Source: Pollutimonas subterranea
Lineage (GTDB): Bacteria > Pseudomonadota > Gammaproteobacteria > Burkholderiales > Burkholderiaceae_B
DNA: 64,000 bases
Direction of reading: 5' to 3'
Assembly: GCF_002849655.1 (NCBI RefSeq)
Contig: NZ_PDNW01000001.1
Span: 248,001-312,000 of the forward strand
Of this stretch, positions 39,706 through 48,204 are shown piece after piece. Numbering within the stretch: the stretch's first letter is position 1; every line of letters begins with the position of its first letter. The notes beneath the pieces are model-generated. The model ran no database searches. It saw only the letters and a list, made by a program, of their open reading frames with translations, and was not told the DNA's origin. The position numbers and the translations under genes are program-made.

Positions 39706-40917
39706 TTATTTCTTGATGAATTTGCAGGTGGACTCTTCGAGGGATGCATAGACTTTATCGCCTGGCAGTGTCTCGACGATGTTGTAGTAGTCCCAAGGCT
39801 TTTTGGATTCGGATGGCTTCTTGACCTGCATGAGGTACATATCGTGGATCATGCGGCCATCTTCGCGTACATAGCCGTCCTTGGCGAAGAAGTCGTTGAC
39901 CTTGTTGGATTTCATCCATTTCATCAAGGCATCGCCATCATCAGTACCACTGGCCTTGACGCCTTGCAGATAGAAGTTGACGGCGGAATAGTCGCCCGCT
40001 TGCAGGAATGACGGCATACGCTTGTGCTTTTCGAAGAAACGTTCGCCCCATTTGCGGGAAGCGTCGTCCTTGTCCCAATACCAGCCGCTGGTCAGATACA
40101 TGCCTTGCGTGTTTTCCAGTCCAAGCGCATGAATGTCGTTGATGAACACCAACAGGCCGGCCAGGTTCATCGTGTTGGTTATGCCGAACTCTTTGGCGGC
40201 CTTGACGGAATTGATGGTGTCGCCGCCCGCGTTAGCCAAGCCCAAAATTTTCGCGCCCGAGGACTGGGCCTGGAGCATGAATGACGAGAAGTCGGACGTT
40301 GACAGCGGGGCCCTGACTGCGCCCTTCACCTCGCCGCCCGAAGCTTTGACCACAGCAGCGGTATCACGCTCGAGCGCGTGGCCAAATGCGTAATCGGCCG
40401 TCAGGAAGAACCATGACTTTCCGCCATTCTTCACGACAGCGGATCCGGTGCCACGGGCCAGCGCAATGGTGTCGTAAGCGTAGTGAACGGTATAAGGCGA
40501 GCATTGGGCATTGGTAAGATCGGACGCACCGGGTCCCACGCCAATGAATGGCTTTTTCTTTTCAGCCGCTACACCGGCCATGGCTAGCGCTGTGCCCGAG
40601 CTGGTGCCGCCTATGAGGACGTCGAGTTTGTTTTCATCAAACCATTCGCGTGCGCGGGCCGAGGCGATGTCGGCCTTGTTCTGATGGTCGGCAACCAGCA
40701 ATTCGATTTTCTTGCCGTTTATTTCGCCACCTGCGTCAGCGATGGCCATGCGGATTGCCTCTGCGCCGGCAGGCCCGTCAATGTCGGAATACAAGCCCGA
40801 CATATCGGTAATGAAGCCGATACGAATAACGTCGTCGGATATGCCTGCTGCTTGCCCTGGAGCGGCCATCGTAAGGCCGGCGAGAGCGAGTGCAGCGGTT
40901 AGTGTGCGCAATTTCAT
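39706..40917 (-). CDS. HAAT ABC transporter substrate-binding protein (system 2)
   Basis: Periplasmic type-I binding protein, 403 residues. Signal peptide MKLRTLTAALALAGLTMAAPGQA, then IRIGFITDMSGLYSDIDG and the long C-terminal region ending STCKFIKK. It is a different subgroup from the system 1 protein: the two share only the fold, so different ligands are expected. AGGAGA precedes the ATG. It lies between the ATPase genes (upstream) and the permease genes (downstream) of the same operon. Ligand unknown. Confidence 0.93.
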   Translation of the reverse strand: MKLRTLTAALALAGLTMAAPGQAAGISDDVIRIGFITDMSGLYSDIDGPAGAEAIRMAIADAGGEINGKKIELLVADHQNKADIASARAREWFDENKLDVLIGGTSSGTALAMAGVAAEKKKPFIGVGPGASDLTNAQCSPYTVHYAYDTIALARGTGSAVVKNGGKSWFFLTADYAFGHALERDTAAVVKASGGEVKGAVRAPLSTSDFSSFMLQAQSSGAKILGLANAGGDTINSVKAAKEFGITNTMNLAGLLVFINDIHALGLENTQGMYLTSGWYWDKDDASRKWGERFFEKHKRMPSFLQAGDYSAVNFYLQGVKASGTDDGDALMKWMKSNKVNDFFAKDGYVREDGRMIHDMYLMQVKKPSESKKPWDYYNIVETLPGDKVYASLEESTCKFIKK

Positions 40918-40965
40918 GAAAGAGTCTCCTGATTTTGTTGTGCCGGTGTCCGGCGTTTGTAAGTG

Positions 40966-41679
40966 TTAGACGCCGAGTAGCGTGTTGAGCACATCTTGTT
41001 TGGCTTGAAGTTCGTCTGAGTGAAATTGTTCCACGATCTGGCCATGTTCCATGACATAGAAACGATCGGCCAAAGGCGCGGCGAAATGGAAATTCTGCTC
41101 GACCATGATGATGGTGTAGCCCTTGGCCTTCAAGGCGGTGATCATGCGCGCCAACGCCTGCACGATGACGGGGGCCAGGCCTTCGGATATTTCGTCCAGC
41201 AACAATAGATTGGCGCCGGTACGCAGTATGCGCGCCACTGCCAGCATTTGTTGTTCGCCGCCGGAAAGCCGGGTTCCGGGCGAATGCTTGCGTTCTTCGA
41301 GATTGGGGAACATCTCGTAGATTTCGGCGAGCGACATGCCACCCCCCAGCGTGTTGCCCACGGTCGGGGGCAGAAGCAGGTTTTCTTCGCAGGATAGCCC
41401 GGCAAAAATGCCGCGCTCTTCGGGGCAGTATCCGATACCCAGATGCGCAATGCGGTAGGTGGGCAGGTTGATGGTTTCAGTGCCTTGCACGCGAATGGAG
41501 CCCTTGCGTGTGCCGGTAAGGCCCAGGATGGCCCGGAGCGTGGTGGTTCGCCCGGCGCCATTTCGACCCAGCAGGGTCACCACTTCGCCTGGTGCGACGG
41601 TGAGATTGACGCCATGTAGGACGTGTGATTCGCCATACCAGGCGTGCAGATTGGATATTTCGAGAGCGGCGGTGTTCAT
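40966..41679 (-). CDS. livF: HAAT ABC transporter ATPase, LivF type (system 2)
   Basis: ATPase of 237 residues: Walker A written GRNGAGRTT (arginine instead of lysine before T, that is GAGRT where GAGKT is usual), signature LSGGEQQMLAVARIL, Walker B LLLLDEISEGLAP and H-loop IMVEQNFHFAA. The Walker A lysine-to-arginine change is visible in the DNA and is known from some LivF proteins, but it could lower ATP hydrolysis at that site. Its ATG overlaps the livG stop (ATGA). Confidence 0.93.
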   Translation of the reverse strand: MNTAALEISNLHAWYGESHVLHGVNLTVAPGEVVTLLGRNGAGRTTTLRAILGLTGTRKGSIRVQGTETINLPTYRIAHLGIGYCPEERGIFAGLSCEENLLLPPTVGNTLGGGMSLAEIYEMFPNLEERKHSPGTRLSGGEQQMLAVARILRTGANLLLLDEISEGLAPVIVQALARMITALKAKGYTIIMVEQNFHFAAPLADRFYVMEHGQIVEQFHSDELQAKQDVLNTLLGV

Positions 41680-42449
41680 CCGTGGGCCCCTTCTAATTCG
41701 CCGGTCGTGGTGCCCATATAGGCTTCCATGACGCCAGCGTTGCTTGATACTTCTTCGTAGGTGCCTTCGGCCAGTACGGCGCCACGCGCAAGTACCGTTA
41801 TTTTGTCGGCAATTTGTGAAACGACCTTCATGTTATGTTCGACCATGAGTATCGTGCGCCCGACACTGACTTTCTTGATAAGTTCTGTGACGCGGCTTAC
41901 GTCTTCATGACCCATGCCTTGCGTGGGTTCGTCGAGAAGCATGAGTTCGGGTTCCATCGCCAGCGTCGTGGCGATTTCCAATGCCCGCTTACGTCCGTAC
42001 GGCAGGTTGACGGTCAACTCGTTGGCGTACTCGGCCAGGTCGACTTGCTTCAATAGATCGAGGGCCTTGCCTTCGAGGCTATGGAGCACTTTGTCGCTGC
42101 GCCAGAAGTGGTAGGAAAGGCCGGTGGCGCGTTGCAAACCAATGCGTACGTTTTCCAGCACGGTAAGTTGAGGGAAAACCGCAGAGATCTGAAATGAACG
42201 GATGACGCCACGACGCGCGATTTGCGTTGGCTTTTCATGAGTTATTTCGTGGTCGTTAAAGAAGATCTTGCCCGAGGTGGGCGTAAGGAATTTGGTGAGC
42301 AGGTTGAAGCAAGTTGTCTTGCCGGCGCCGTTGGGCCCGATCAATGCATGGATGGTGCCGCGCTTGACCTGGAGATTGACGTCCTTCACGGCAATAAAGC
42401 CGCGGAACTCCTTTACCAGGTTCTTGGTTTCTAGAATGTATTCGCTCAT
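41676..42449 (-). CDS. livG: HAAT ABC transporter ATPase, LivG type (system 2)
   Basis: ATPase of 257 residues, first gene of the minus-strand HAAT operon. Walker A GPNGAGKTT, Q-loop RSFQISAVFPQLTVLENVRIGL, signature in the LivG form NLPYGRKRALEIATTL, Walker B LMLLDEPTQGMGHEDV, H-loop MVEHNMKVVSQI. It has an intact Walker lysine, unlike its partner LivF. The 100-base gap upstream to nth carries the likely promoter; no clear boxes recognised. Confidence 0.94.
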   Translation of the reverse strand: MSEYILETKNLVKEFRGFIAVKDVNLQVKRGTIHALIGPNGAGKTTCFNLLTKFLTPTSGKIFFNDHEITHEKPTQIARRGVIRSFQISAVFPQLTVLENVRIGLQRATGLSYHFWRSDKVLHSLEGKALDLLKQVDLAEYANELTVNLPYGRKRALEIATTLAMEPELMLLDEPTQGMGHEDVSRVTELIKKVSVGRTILMVEHNMKVVSQIADKITVLARGAVLAEGTYEEVSSNAGVMEAYMGTTTGELEGAHG

Positions 42450-42552
42450 AACCAGCCAGTCGGTGTGAAAAACGAGAGAGGATAGGGCCGAAGTATGAGG
42501 GCTTGCATTCGAGAAGACTATGGGGGTTTTTCATAGGTGAACCCGAAATAGT

Positions 42553-43191
42553 TCAGCAGGCGGGTGTTTTGTCCTTGTATTCACATAGATCGGATATTCC
42601 ACACTGGGGACATTTGGGTTTGCGCGCCACGCATATGTAGCGTCCATGCAGGATCAGCCAATGATGGGCGTCCAGCAGGAACTCCTTGGGAATGACGCGC
42701 AGCAGCTTCTGTTCTACGTCGACGACGTTCTTGCCGGGCGCAATATGCGTACGGTTGGCCACCCGGAAGATATGGGTATCGACGGCAATGGTGGGATGGC
42801 CGAAGGCGGTGTTCAACACCACATTCGCTGTTTTGCGCCCAACGCCCGGCAAGGACTCCAGCGCGTCCCGGTCGTCGGGCACTTCGCCGTGGTAGTGGTC
42901 AACCAGCATCTGGCAGGTTTTTATGACATTGCTGGCTTTGGTCTTGTACAAGCCTATGGTTTTGATGTGGTCGGTCAGGCAGTCCAAGCCCAGGGCCAGC
43001 AACCCTTCAGGCGTGCCGTGATCGGCGAAAAACTTTCGTGTTGCGAGGTTTACGCCGCGATCCGTCGCTTGGGCCGATAAGATGACGGCGATCAAGAGCT
43101 GGAACGTGCTCTCGTACTCGAGTTCTGTGGTGGGCGAAGGATTGGCCGCTTTCAGGCGCCGGAAAATCTCGACACGCTTTGCGTTATTCAT
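42553..43191 (-). CDS. nth: Endonuclease III
   Basis: Base-excision repair glycosylase/AP lyase for oxidised pyrimidines. The protein has 212 residues. The helix-hairpin-helix [12 protein letters not shown] contains catalytic K120, and D138 lies in [11 protein letters not shown], the same numbers as in E. coli. The C-terminal [4Fe-4S] ligands follow the C-x6-C-x2-C-x5-C pattern in [17 protein letters not shown]. Its ATG overlaps the rsxB stop (ATGA at 43191-43188). Confidence 0.97.
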   Translation of the reverse strand: MNNAKRVEIFRRLKAANPSPTTELEYESTFQLLIAVILSAQATDRGVNLATRKFFADHGTPEGLLALGLDCLTDHIKTIGLYKTKASNVIKTCQMLVDHYHGEVPDDRDALESLPGVGRKTANVVLNTAFGHPTIAVDTHIFRVANRTHIAPGKNVVDVEQKLLRVIPKEFLLDAHHWLILHGRYICVARKPKCPQCGISDLCEYKDKTPAC

Positions 43192-43817
43192 TGTTTTTGA
43201 CGGCGCGCGCGCGCCCGTGCAAGCGCATCGGCGATTACTTGTTGTCGGCTTGCCGCGTCCGTGCCGGCTGCCAGAGACAAGGGCGCCTTATTGGCCAGTG
43301 TGCGGGCGGCCAGGCCGAAGCTTTCCTCATGCGAGGCATCGAGGCGACGTTGCCGCTGTTGATGATGTTCTCTTGCGGCGTTGGCCAGTGCCGGCGTCCA
43401 TTCGCCGGCTGCGGGCACCATGGCGATGCAGTCAACCGGACAGGATGCGACGCATAAGTCGCAACCAGTGCAACGATCAGTAAGGACGGTATGCATCAGC
43501 TTGTTGGCACCCACGATCGCGTCAACGGGACAGGCCTGGATACACAGCGTGCACCCTATACAGTGTGGTTCGTCGATGAGGGCTACGGTCAATGGCAGGT
43601 GTTCGCCACACTGGGGATCGAGCGCCAGTGCGGGGAGATCCAGCAGTGCGGCAAGCGCCTTGATGCCCGCCTGGCCGCCAGGCGGGCAGCGGTTTATGGC
43701 CGCACCGTCGATCGCAATAGCTTGCGCATACGGCCTGCATCCGTCATAGCCGCATTTGGTGCATTGGGTTTGCGGCAGTACCGCATCAATGCGATCGATA
43801 AGAGATAAAGAAGACAT
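43188..43817 (-). CDS. rsxB: RsxB/RnfB-like ferredoxin protein (no other rsx genes nearby)
   Basis: Iron-sulfur protein of 209 residues related to subunit B of the Rnf/Rsx electron-transport complex. An N-terminal Fe-S domain has [13 protein letters not shown] and a distal NRCPPGG cysteine; two ferredoxin motifs follow, [14 protein letters not shown] and [14 protein letters not shown]. The usual N-terminal membrane helix of RnfB is missing, so the protein is probably soluble, and the arginine-rich C-terminal 70 residues are an extension. In E. coli nth ends the rsxABCDGE operon; here only rsxB remains beside nth, so its partners are unknown. Confidence 0.88.
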   Translation of the reverse strand: MSSLSLIDRIDAVLPQTQCTKCGYDGCRPYAQAIAIDGAAINRCPPGGQAGIKALAALLDLPALALDPQCGEHLPLTVALIDEPHCIGCTLCIQACPVDAIVGANKLMHTVLTDRCTGCDLCVASCPVDCIAMVPAAGEWTPALANAAREHHQQRQRRLDASHEESFGLAARTLANKAPLSLAAGTDAASRQQVIADALARARARRQKQ

Positions 43818-43820
43818 AGG

Positions 43821-43852
43821 GAAAAGAAAATCGGGGCCGTGGGCCCCGATTT
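43821..43852 (-). terminator. Intrinsic terminator of phaZ
   Basis: Bases 43828-43838 and 43842-43852 form a perfect 11-bp stem around a GTG/CAC loop. On the minus strand it is followed by TTTTC TTTTCCC. It lies 20 bases after the phaZ stop and directly before the rsxB start, separating the two transcription units. Confidence 0.85.
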
Positions 43853-43872
43853 CTGGAAAGAGCCACAGGCCC

Positions 43873-45102
43873 CTAGACGGCAGGGCGGCGTATGAATTCC
43901 GCTATTTTAGGACATATCGTTTCGCGCCAGCGTCGACCCGAGAAGATGCCGTAATGCCCGCAGCCGGCAGCGGTGTAGTGTTCTTTGCGGCTGCTTTCAA
44001 TGCCGCTGCACAAGTCCTGCGCGGCACGTGTCTGGCCTTCGCCCGAGATGTCATCAAACTCGCCCTCGATAGTGAGGAGGGAAACCGAAGTAATGGCTGC
44101 CGGATTAACTTTCTGCCCATCGACTTCCCAGGTTCCCGAGGGCAACTGGTGCTCCTGGAAGACCATTTTGATGGTGTCCAGGTAGAACTCGGCGGGCATA
44201 TCAAGGACGGCGTTGTATTCGTTGTAGAACTTGCGATGGGATTCGGCGTCGTCGTTGTCGCCTTTGAGCAAGTCTTGGTAGAAATCGTAGTGCGAACGCA
44301 AGTGACGATCGGGATTCATGGCGACAAAGCCGGCGTGTTGCAGGAAGCCCGGATATACGGGCCGTCCGCCTCCGGGAAACCGTGTAGGGACGCGGTGTAT
44401 GAGATTGTCTTCAAACCATGAATAAGGTTTGGTGGTAGCAAGCCGGTTGACCTGCGTCGGTGATTTGCGAGTATCGATAGGGCCGCCCATCATCACCATG
44501 CTGCGGGGCAGGCTTGGCTCGTTGTTGGCGGCCATCAAGGAAATGGCGGCCAGAACCGGTACGGTGGGCTGGCAGACCGATATCACATGGACGTCGGGTC
44601 CTAGGAAGCGAATGAATTCTTGTATGTATTTGACGTAGTCATTCAGGTGGAACGGGCCGGCGGCAGCGGGCACCATGCGCCCGTCGACCCAATCGGTGAC
44701 GTAGACGTCGTGATTGGGCAGCAGGGCCCGTACTGTGTCGCGCAACAAGGTGGCATGGTGGCCGGACAGCGGCGCAGCCAGCAATACGCGCGGATCGGCA
44801 CTGGTGCTATTTCCGTTCCCACGCTTGAAATGAATCAGATTACAGAACGGCTTTTGTACGACAGCTTCTTCCGTGACGGCGACGTCCTTTCCAGCGATTC
44901 GGGTAGTGGGAAGATCCCATGCCGGTTTCTCGTAGTCTTTGCCCAGGCGGTGGACGAGTTCGTAGGTGGCAGCAATTTGCCGGGATACCGGCGTATAGGC
45001 GAAGGGACTGTACGGGTGCGAGAAGATCTGCGAACCGGTGTCAGTGAATGCGGCAAGCGGCGTTAAGAACGCGCGCTGAATTTCATGTAGGTCATACAGC
45101 AT
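43873..45102 (-). CDS. phaZ: Intracellular poly(3-hydroxybutyrate) depolymerase
   Basis: Degrades native intracellular PHB granules, so the organism probably stores PHB. The protein has 409 residues. The nucleophile is a cysteine, C177 in SVCQPTVP, as in the Ralstonia eutropha PhaZ1 family (C183) rather than a lipase-box serine; [16 protein letters not shown] is the family start and the C-terminal histidine is in [14 protein letters not shown]. No signal peptide. An imperfect inverted repeat (45141-45149 / 45156-45165) lies about 40 bases upstream and could be an operator. Confidence 0.96.
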   Translation of the reverse strand: MLYDLHEIQRAFLTPLAAFTDTGSQIFSHPYSPFAYTPVSRQIAATYELVHRLGKDYEKPAWDLPTTRIAGKDVAVTEEAVVQKPFCNLIHFKRGNGNSTSADPRVLLAAPLSGHHATLLRDTVRALLPNHDVYVTDWVDGRMVPAAAGPFHLNDYVKYIQEFIRFLGPDVHVISVCQPTVPVLAAISLMAANNEPSLPRSMVMMGGPIDTRKSPTQVNRLATTKPYSWFEDNLIHRVPTRFPGGGRPVYPGFLQHAGFVAMNPDRHLRSHYDFYQDLLKGDNDDAESHRKFYNEYNAVLDMPAEFYLDTIKMVFQEHQLPSGTWEVDGQKVNPAAITSVSLLTIEGEFDDISGEGQTRAAQDLCSGIESSRKEHYTAAGCGHYGIFSGRRWRETICPKIAEFIRRPAV

Positions 45103-45427
45103 GTGGTAGCCTTAGTAAGCGAATTCCGAAGTAGCGGTCTGTTACAGCCCGTGTTGGCTGCTAACAAGGTCTTTACATAAGCTAATCACAAAATAATCTA
45201 AATTGCCAGTAATTTCCACGGCCATAAAGCCGAGGCACAACGTCATCCTGACCATCTTACAGGCATGCTGCGTGCCCACGCACCGTGATGATGCGAAAAA
45301 AAGCTCTCAGTTTGTTGGACGCGTGCAACAAAAGACGTGGGCGGCACCGCACAGCCGCCAATTTGGCACGGGCATACGGTTTCGTAGACGGGAGGCGGAT
45401 AGCGGACAAGTTTCGCGTGGGGGCGCT
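45103..45427. other. Gene-free stretch between phaZ and fdxA
   Basis: This 325-base stretch separates two minus-strand genes. Next to phaZ it has a 9-bp inverted repeat gttacagcc / ggctgctaac (one bulged C, 45141-45165) in an AT-rich leader. Next to fdxA a 7-bp hairpin tttgttg/caaacaa-type pair (45311-45317 / 45326-45332) is followed on the minus strand, after eight bases, by seven T (45302-45296); this may end the fdxA transcript but is not canonical. I see no coding frame worth calling. Confidence 0.5.
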
Positions 45428-45751
45428 TCAGCGTTCCAGATGCTTCAATTTGTCGTCAACGCCATTCCAGTCGTCGGCGCCTGGCAGAGGCTGCTTGGAT
45501 CGATTGATCATGCCGAATTCCGGGGAAAGTTCGGCATTGAGCGCAATGAATTGCACTTGATCCTGGGGAACATCTTCTTCCGCAAATATGGCGTTGGCGG
45601 GGCATTCCGGCACACAGACCGCGCAATCGATGCACTCGTCGGGATCGATCACTAGAAAATTGGCGCCTTCGCGGAAGCAGTCTACCGGACAGACATCGAC
45701 GCAGTCAGTAAATTTGCATTTGATACAGTTCTCGGTAACCACATGTGTCAT
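45428..45751 (-). CDS. fdxA: 7Fe ferredoxin FdxA
   Basis: Small electron carrier of 107 residues with one [3Fe-4S] and one [4Fe-4S] cluster, Azotobacter ferredoxin I type. The first motif [18 protein letters not shown] has the extended spacing of the 3Fe site; the second is [12 protein letters not shown]. The C-terminal region [20 protein letters not shown] matches the family. GGAG precedes the ATG. Redox partner not evident from neighbours. Confidence 0.95.
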   Translation of the reverse strand: MTHVVTENCIKCKFTDCVDVCPVDCFREGANFLVIDPDECIDCAVCVPECPANAIFAEEDVPQDQVQFIALNAELSPEFGMINRSKQPLPGADDWNGVDDKLKHLER

Positions 45752-45812
45752 TTCAGGACTCCAACATCAGATGTTGCATTTTACCCAATAAATCGAGGTA
45801 AGCCCGAATTGA

Positions 45813-45840
45813 CCTTTCGCCAAAGGAGGCTTTCAGCTTG
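45813..45840 (+). promoter_or_regulatory. Strong Shine-Dalgarno in a hairpin, before an in-frame TTG upstream of pncB
   Basis: AAAGGAGG (45822-45829) stands eight bases before an in-frame TTG (45838), 72 bases upstream of the conserved pncB ATG (45910), which itself has no Shine-Dalgarno sequence. ccttt (45813-45817) pairs with aaagg (45822-45826) around CGCC, so the site can be partly hidden in a small hairpin. Translation may begin at the TTG (24 extra residues) or be controlled by this leader. Confidence 0.45.
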
Positions 45841-45909
45841 AATCGCCGTGCCGGCGTCCGCGGGGGACATGCTCTGTGCTATGGTAATCAAAACACTTTA
45901 TGTGATGCG

Positions 45910-47085
45910 ATGATTATTACTTCGTTACTTGACACCGATCTCTATAAGTTCACCATGATGCAAGTGGTGCTGCATCATTTTCCGGCGGCGCAAGTAGAGT
46001 ATCGTTACAAATGCCGCACGCCGAACGTAAATTTGCAACCGTATCTCGACGAAATACGCAGCGAGATCCATGAGCTCTGCCAATTGCAGTTCACGGATGA
46101 GGAATTGCACTATTTGCGCAGCCTGCGTTTCATGAAAAGCGACTTTGTCGATTTTCTTGGTTTGTTTCGCATGCCGGAAAAGTGCATTACCGTGTCGGCG
46201 GGGGCGGCGGCGGGCGAAATCGATATCTCAGTCAAAGGTCCATGGCTGCATACGATTCTGTTCGAAATTCCCGTCCTGGCCATCGTCAACGAAGTCTATT
46301 TTCGTAACGTATGTCGCGATCCCGCCTGGGAAGAAGGCCGCAAGCGCCTGCAGTCCAAAATGCAGCTGGTCAACGACGACCCGGCCCTGGCCGATTTTCG
46401 CGTCGCGGAATATGGCACACGCCGGCGTTTCTCGAAGAAATGGCACGAAGAAGTCGTCCTTACCATGAAGTCCCAGATGGGGCAGCATTTTGCCGGCACC
46501 AGCAATGTACGCCTGGCGATGAAACATGGAGTGACGCCGTTGGGTACGATGGGTCATGAATACTTGCAGGCATGCCAGGCCCTGGGGCCGCGCCTGCGCG
46601 ATTCCCAGGTATTTGCGCTTGAGGTGTGGGCCAAGGAGTATCGGGGCGACCTGGGAATCGCCTTGTCCGACGTCTATGGCATGGACGCCTTCCTGCGTGA
46701 CTTCGACATGTACTTTTGCAAGTTGTTCGATGGCGCGCGGCACGACTCCGGCGACCCATTCGACTGGGGCGAGCGTCTGTTGGCGCACTACGTGGCCAAT
46801 CGCGCCGACCCGCGTACCAAGACCCTGGTGTTTTCCGATGCGTTGACAATTCCGCGTGCCATCGAACTTGCCAAGCGTTTCGCGGGCCGATGCAAGGTTT
46901 CGTTTGGCATAGGCACCAACCTGACCAATGACCTTGGTCATGAGCCTCTGCAGATAGTCATGAAGATGGTGCGCTGCAATGGCCAGCCCGTCGCGAAGGT
47001 GTCGGATGCGCCCGAGAAAACCATGTGCGACGACCCCGCTTACCTTGCCTACCTGCGGCAGGTCTTCCAGCTCCCTCCACCTTGA
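45910..47085 (+). CDS. pncB: Nicotinate phosphoribosyltransferase
   Basis: First step of NAD salvage from nicotinate. From ATG 45910 the protein has 391 residues and begins [24 protein letters not shown], the conserved family start; [28 protein letters not shown] and [13 protein letters not shown] are catalytic or substrate-binding segments. The phospho-accepting histidine region is near [17 protein letters not shown]. The frame is open back to a TTG at 45838 with a strong ribosome-binding site, so an N-terminal extension of 24 residues is possible. Divergent from fdxA. Confidence 0.94.
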   Translation: MIITSLLDTDLYKFTMMQVVLHHFPAAQVEYRYKCRTPNVNLQPYLDEIRSEIHELCQLQFTDEELHYLRSLRFMKSDFVDFLGLFRMPEKCITVSAGAAAGEIDISVKGPWLHTILFEIPVLAIVNEVYFRNVCRDPAWEEGRKRLQSKMQLVNDDPALADFRVAEYGTRRRFSKKWHEEVVLTMKSQMGQHFAGTSNVRLAMKHGVTPLGTMGHEYLQACQALGPRLRDSQVFALEVWAKEYRGDLGIALSDVYGMDAFLRDFDMYFCKLFDGARHDSGDPFDWGERLLAHYVANRADPRTKTLVFSDALTIPRAIELAKRFAGRCKVSFGIGTNLTNDLGHEPLQIVMKMVRCNGQPVAKVSDAPEKTMCDDPAYLAYLRQVFQLPPP

Positions 47086-47189
47086 ATCGACCCCTGGCCG
47101 CTGGCCTGCCCACGGGCTGTCGGCCGGGCCTGGCGACTCAGCCCTGCCAAATGTCCTAGACTGTTTCCCTGTATGGCAGGATCTGCACT

Positions 47190-47225
47190 TATAATCGTCC
47201 CGAATTGAATTTCAATAAAAAGGAG
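47190..47225 (+). promoter_or_regulatory. -10 box and ribosome-binding site of the RidA-family gene
   Basis: A perfect TATAAT is at 47190-47195; no good -35 box is seen at the usual distance. AAGGAG (about 47219-47224) precedes the ATG at 47233. The transcript would have a leader of about 30 bases. Confidence 0.45.
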
Positions 47226-47232
47226 TGCGGCT

Positions 47233-47586
47233 ATGAGCGAAGTGGAACGGGTCAATGTTGAAAAACGGCTTTCAGATATGGCGGTCTATAACGGTGTCGC
47301 CTATTTGGCCGGGCAGGTGCCCGATGACGGGTCCCTGGATATACAGGGGCAGACGGCTCAGGTGCTGGCCACTATTGACCGCCTGTTGGCCACCGCGGGT
47401 ACCGACAAATCACGCATCCTGATGGCTCAGATCTTCATCACCAACATGAAAGAATTCGACGGCATGAACAAGGCTTGGGATGCATGGGTTGCGCCGGGCA
47501 ACGCGCCTCCACGCGCAACCGTCGAAGCCCGGCTCGCCAATCCCGACTTCAAGGTCGAAATCGTGGTTACGGCAGCTTTAGCCTAA
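47233..47586 (+). CDS. RidA family protein (YjgF/YER057c/UK114)
   Basis: Small protein of 117 residues. RidA itself hydrolyses reactive enamines/imines made by PLP enzymes; this member belongs to a subgroup with the N-terminus VNVEKRLSDMAVYNGVAYLAGQVP. The conserved arginine region is PPRATVEARLANPDFKVEI. Exact substrate unknown. A palindrome tactgct-ac-agcagta (47596-47611) covers the junction with the convergent flavodoxin-like gene and may act as a weak bidirectional terminator. Confidence 0.9.
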   Translation: MSEVERVNVEKRLSDMAVYNGVAYLAGQVPDDGSLDIQGQTAQVLATIDRLLATAGTDKSRILMAQIFITNMKEFDGMNKAWDAWVAPGNAPPRATVEARLANPDFKVEIVVTAALA

Positions 47587-47600
47587 GTTAGGTAATACTG

Positions 47601-48116
47601 CTACAGCAGTAGGGCGGCCAGTGTTCCGCCCAGCGTCTCGCATGCCGTCGAATCATCCACGGTAATGGTTTTCGGCGCGGTAATCGCTTGCGGGGTCTGG
47701 GCATCGGTATTCACTATCAGCGCCGGCGCTATCAGGCGCAAGCGCCAGCCGGTACAGATGCGCTCAGCTTGGCGTGCCGCGCCGCTGCCGTCTGAACCCG
47801 CGCTGATCATGATCGCGTAGGGCCTGCCATTCAGTTGGTCCAATACTGCATAGTAGTTGCGATCGAAAAACTCCTTCATGGCACCGCTCAGCGATGCGAG
47901 ATTTTCCGGTGCGCAAAATACGAAACCGTCTGCGTCCAGCAGATCGGTCGCGTCGACCTGGGAAGCTTGTTTCACGACAATATTCAGGCGATCCATGGAT
48001 TCAAGCTCGGTCGCCACAGTCTGGGCGCCTTTCATGGCAGCCTGGGCCATTTGTTGCGCTGCGCCCGTGCGGGAATGCCACACGACCAACAACTGTTTTT
48101 TGTCTATGGGTTTCAT
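47601..48116 (-). CDS. Flavodoxin / NAD(P)H-dependent FMN reductase-like protein
   Basis: Flavodoxin-fold protein of 171 residues. LLVVWHSRTGAAQQMAQAA forms the FMN-phosphate loop and DADGFVFCAPENLASLSGAMKEFFDRNYY the second flavin-binding region, as in the WrbA/NADPH-dependent FMN reductase group. The start at 48116 (MKPIDKKQ) is chosen; the upstream open frame (to 48188) has no family match. It is divergent from relA. Function beyond flavin binding is not visible. Confidence 0.85.
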   Translation of the reverse strand: MKPIDKKQLLVVWHSRTGAAQQMAQAAMKGAQTVATELESMDRLNIVVKQASQVDATDLLDADGFVFCAPENLASLSGAMKEFFDRNYYAVLDQLNGRPYAIMISAGSDGSGAARQAERICTGWRLRLIAPALIVNTDAQTPQAITAPKTITVDDSTACETLGGTLAALLL

Positions 48117-48204
48117 GAGGCCGATTCGCGGTTGTTCTCCAGACACGTTAGTATAGAGTCGCTGGAAGAAGGCTTCATTTCTTCGCACTCTGCTCCTCCG
48201 AACT

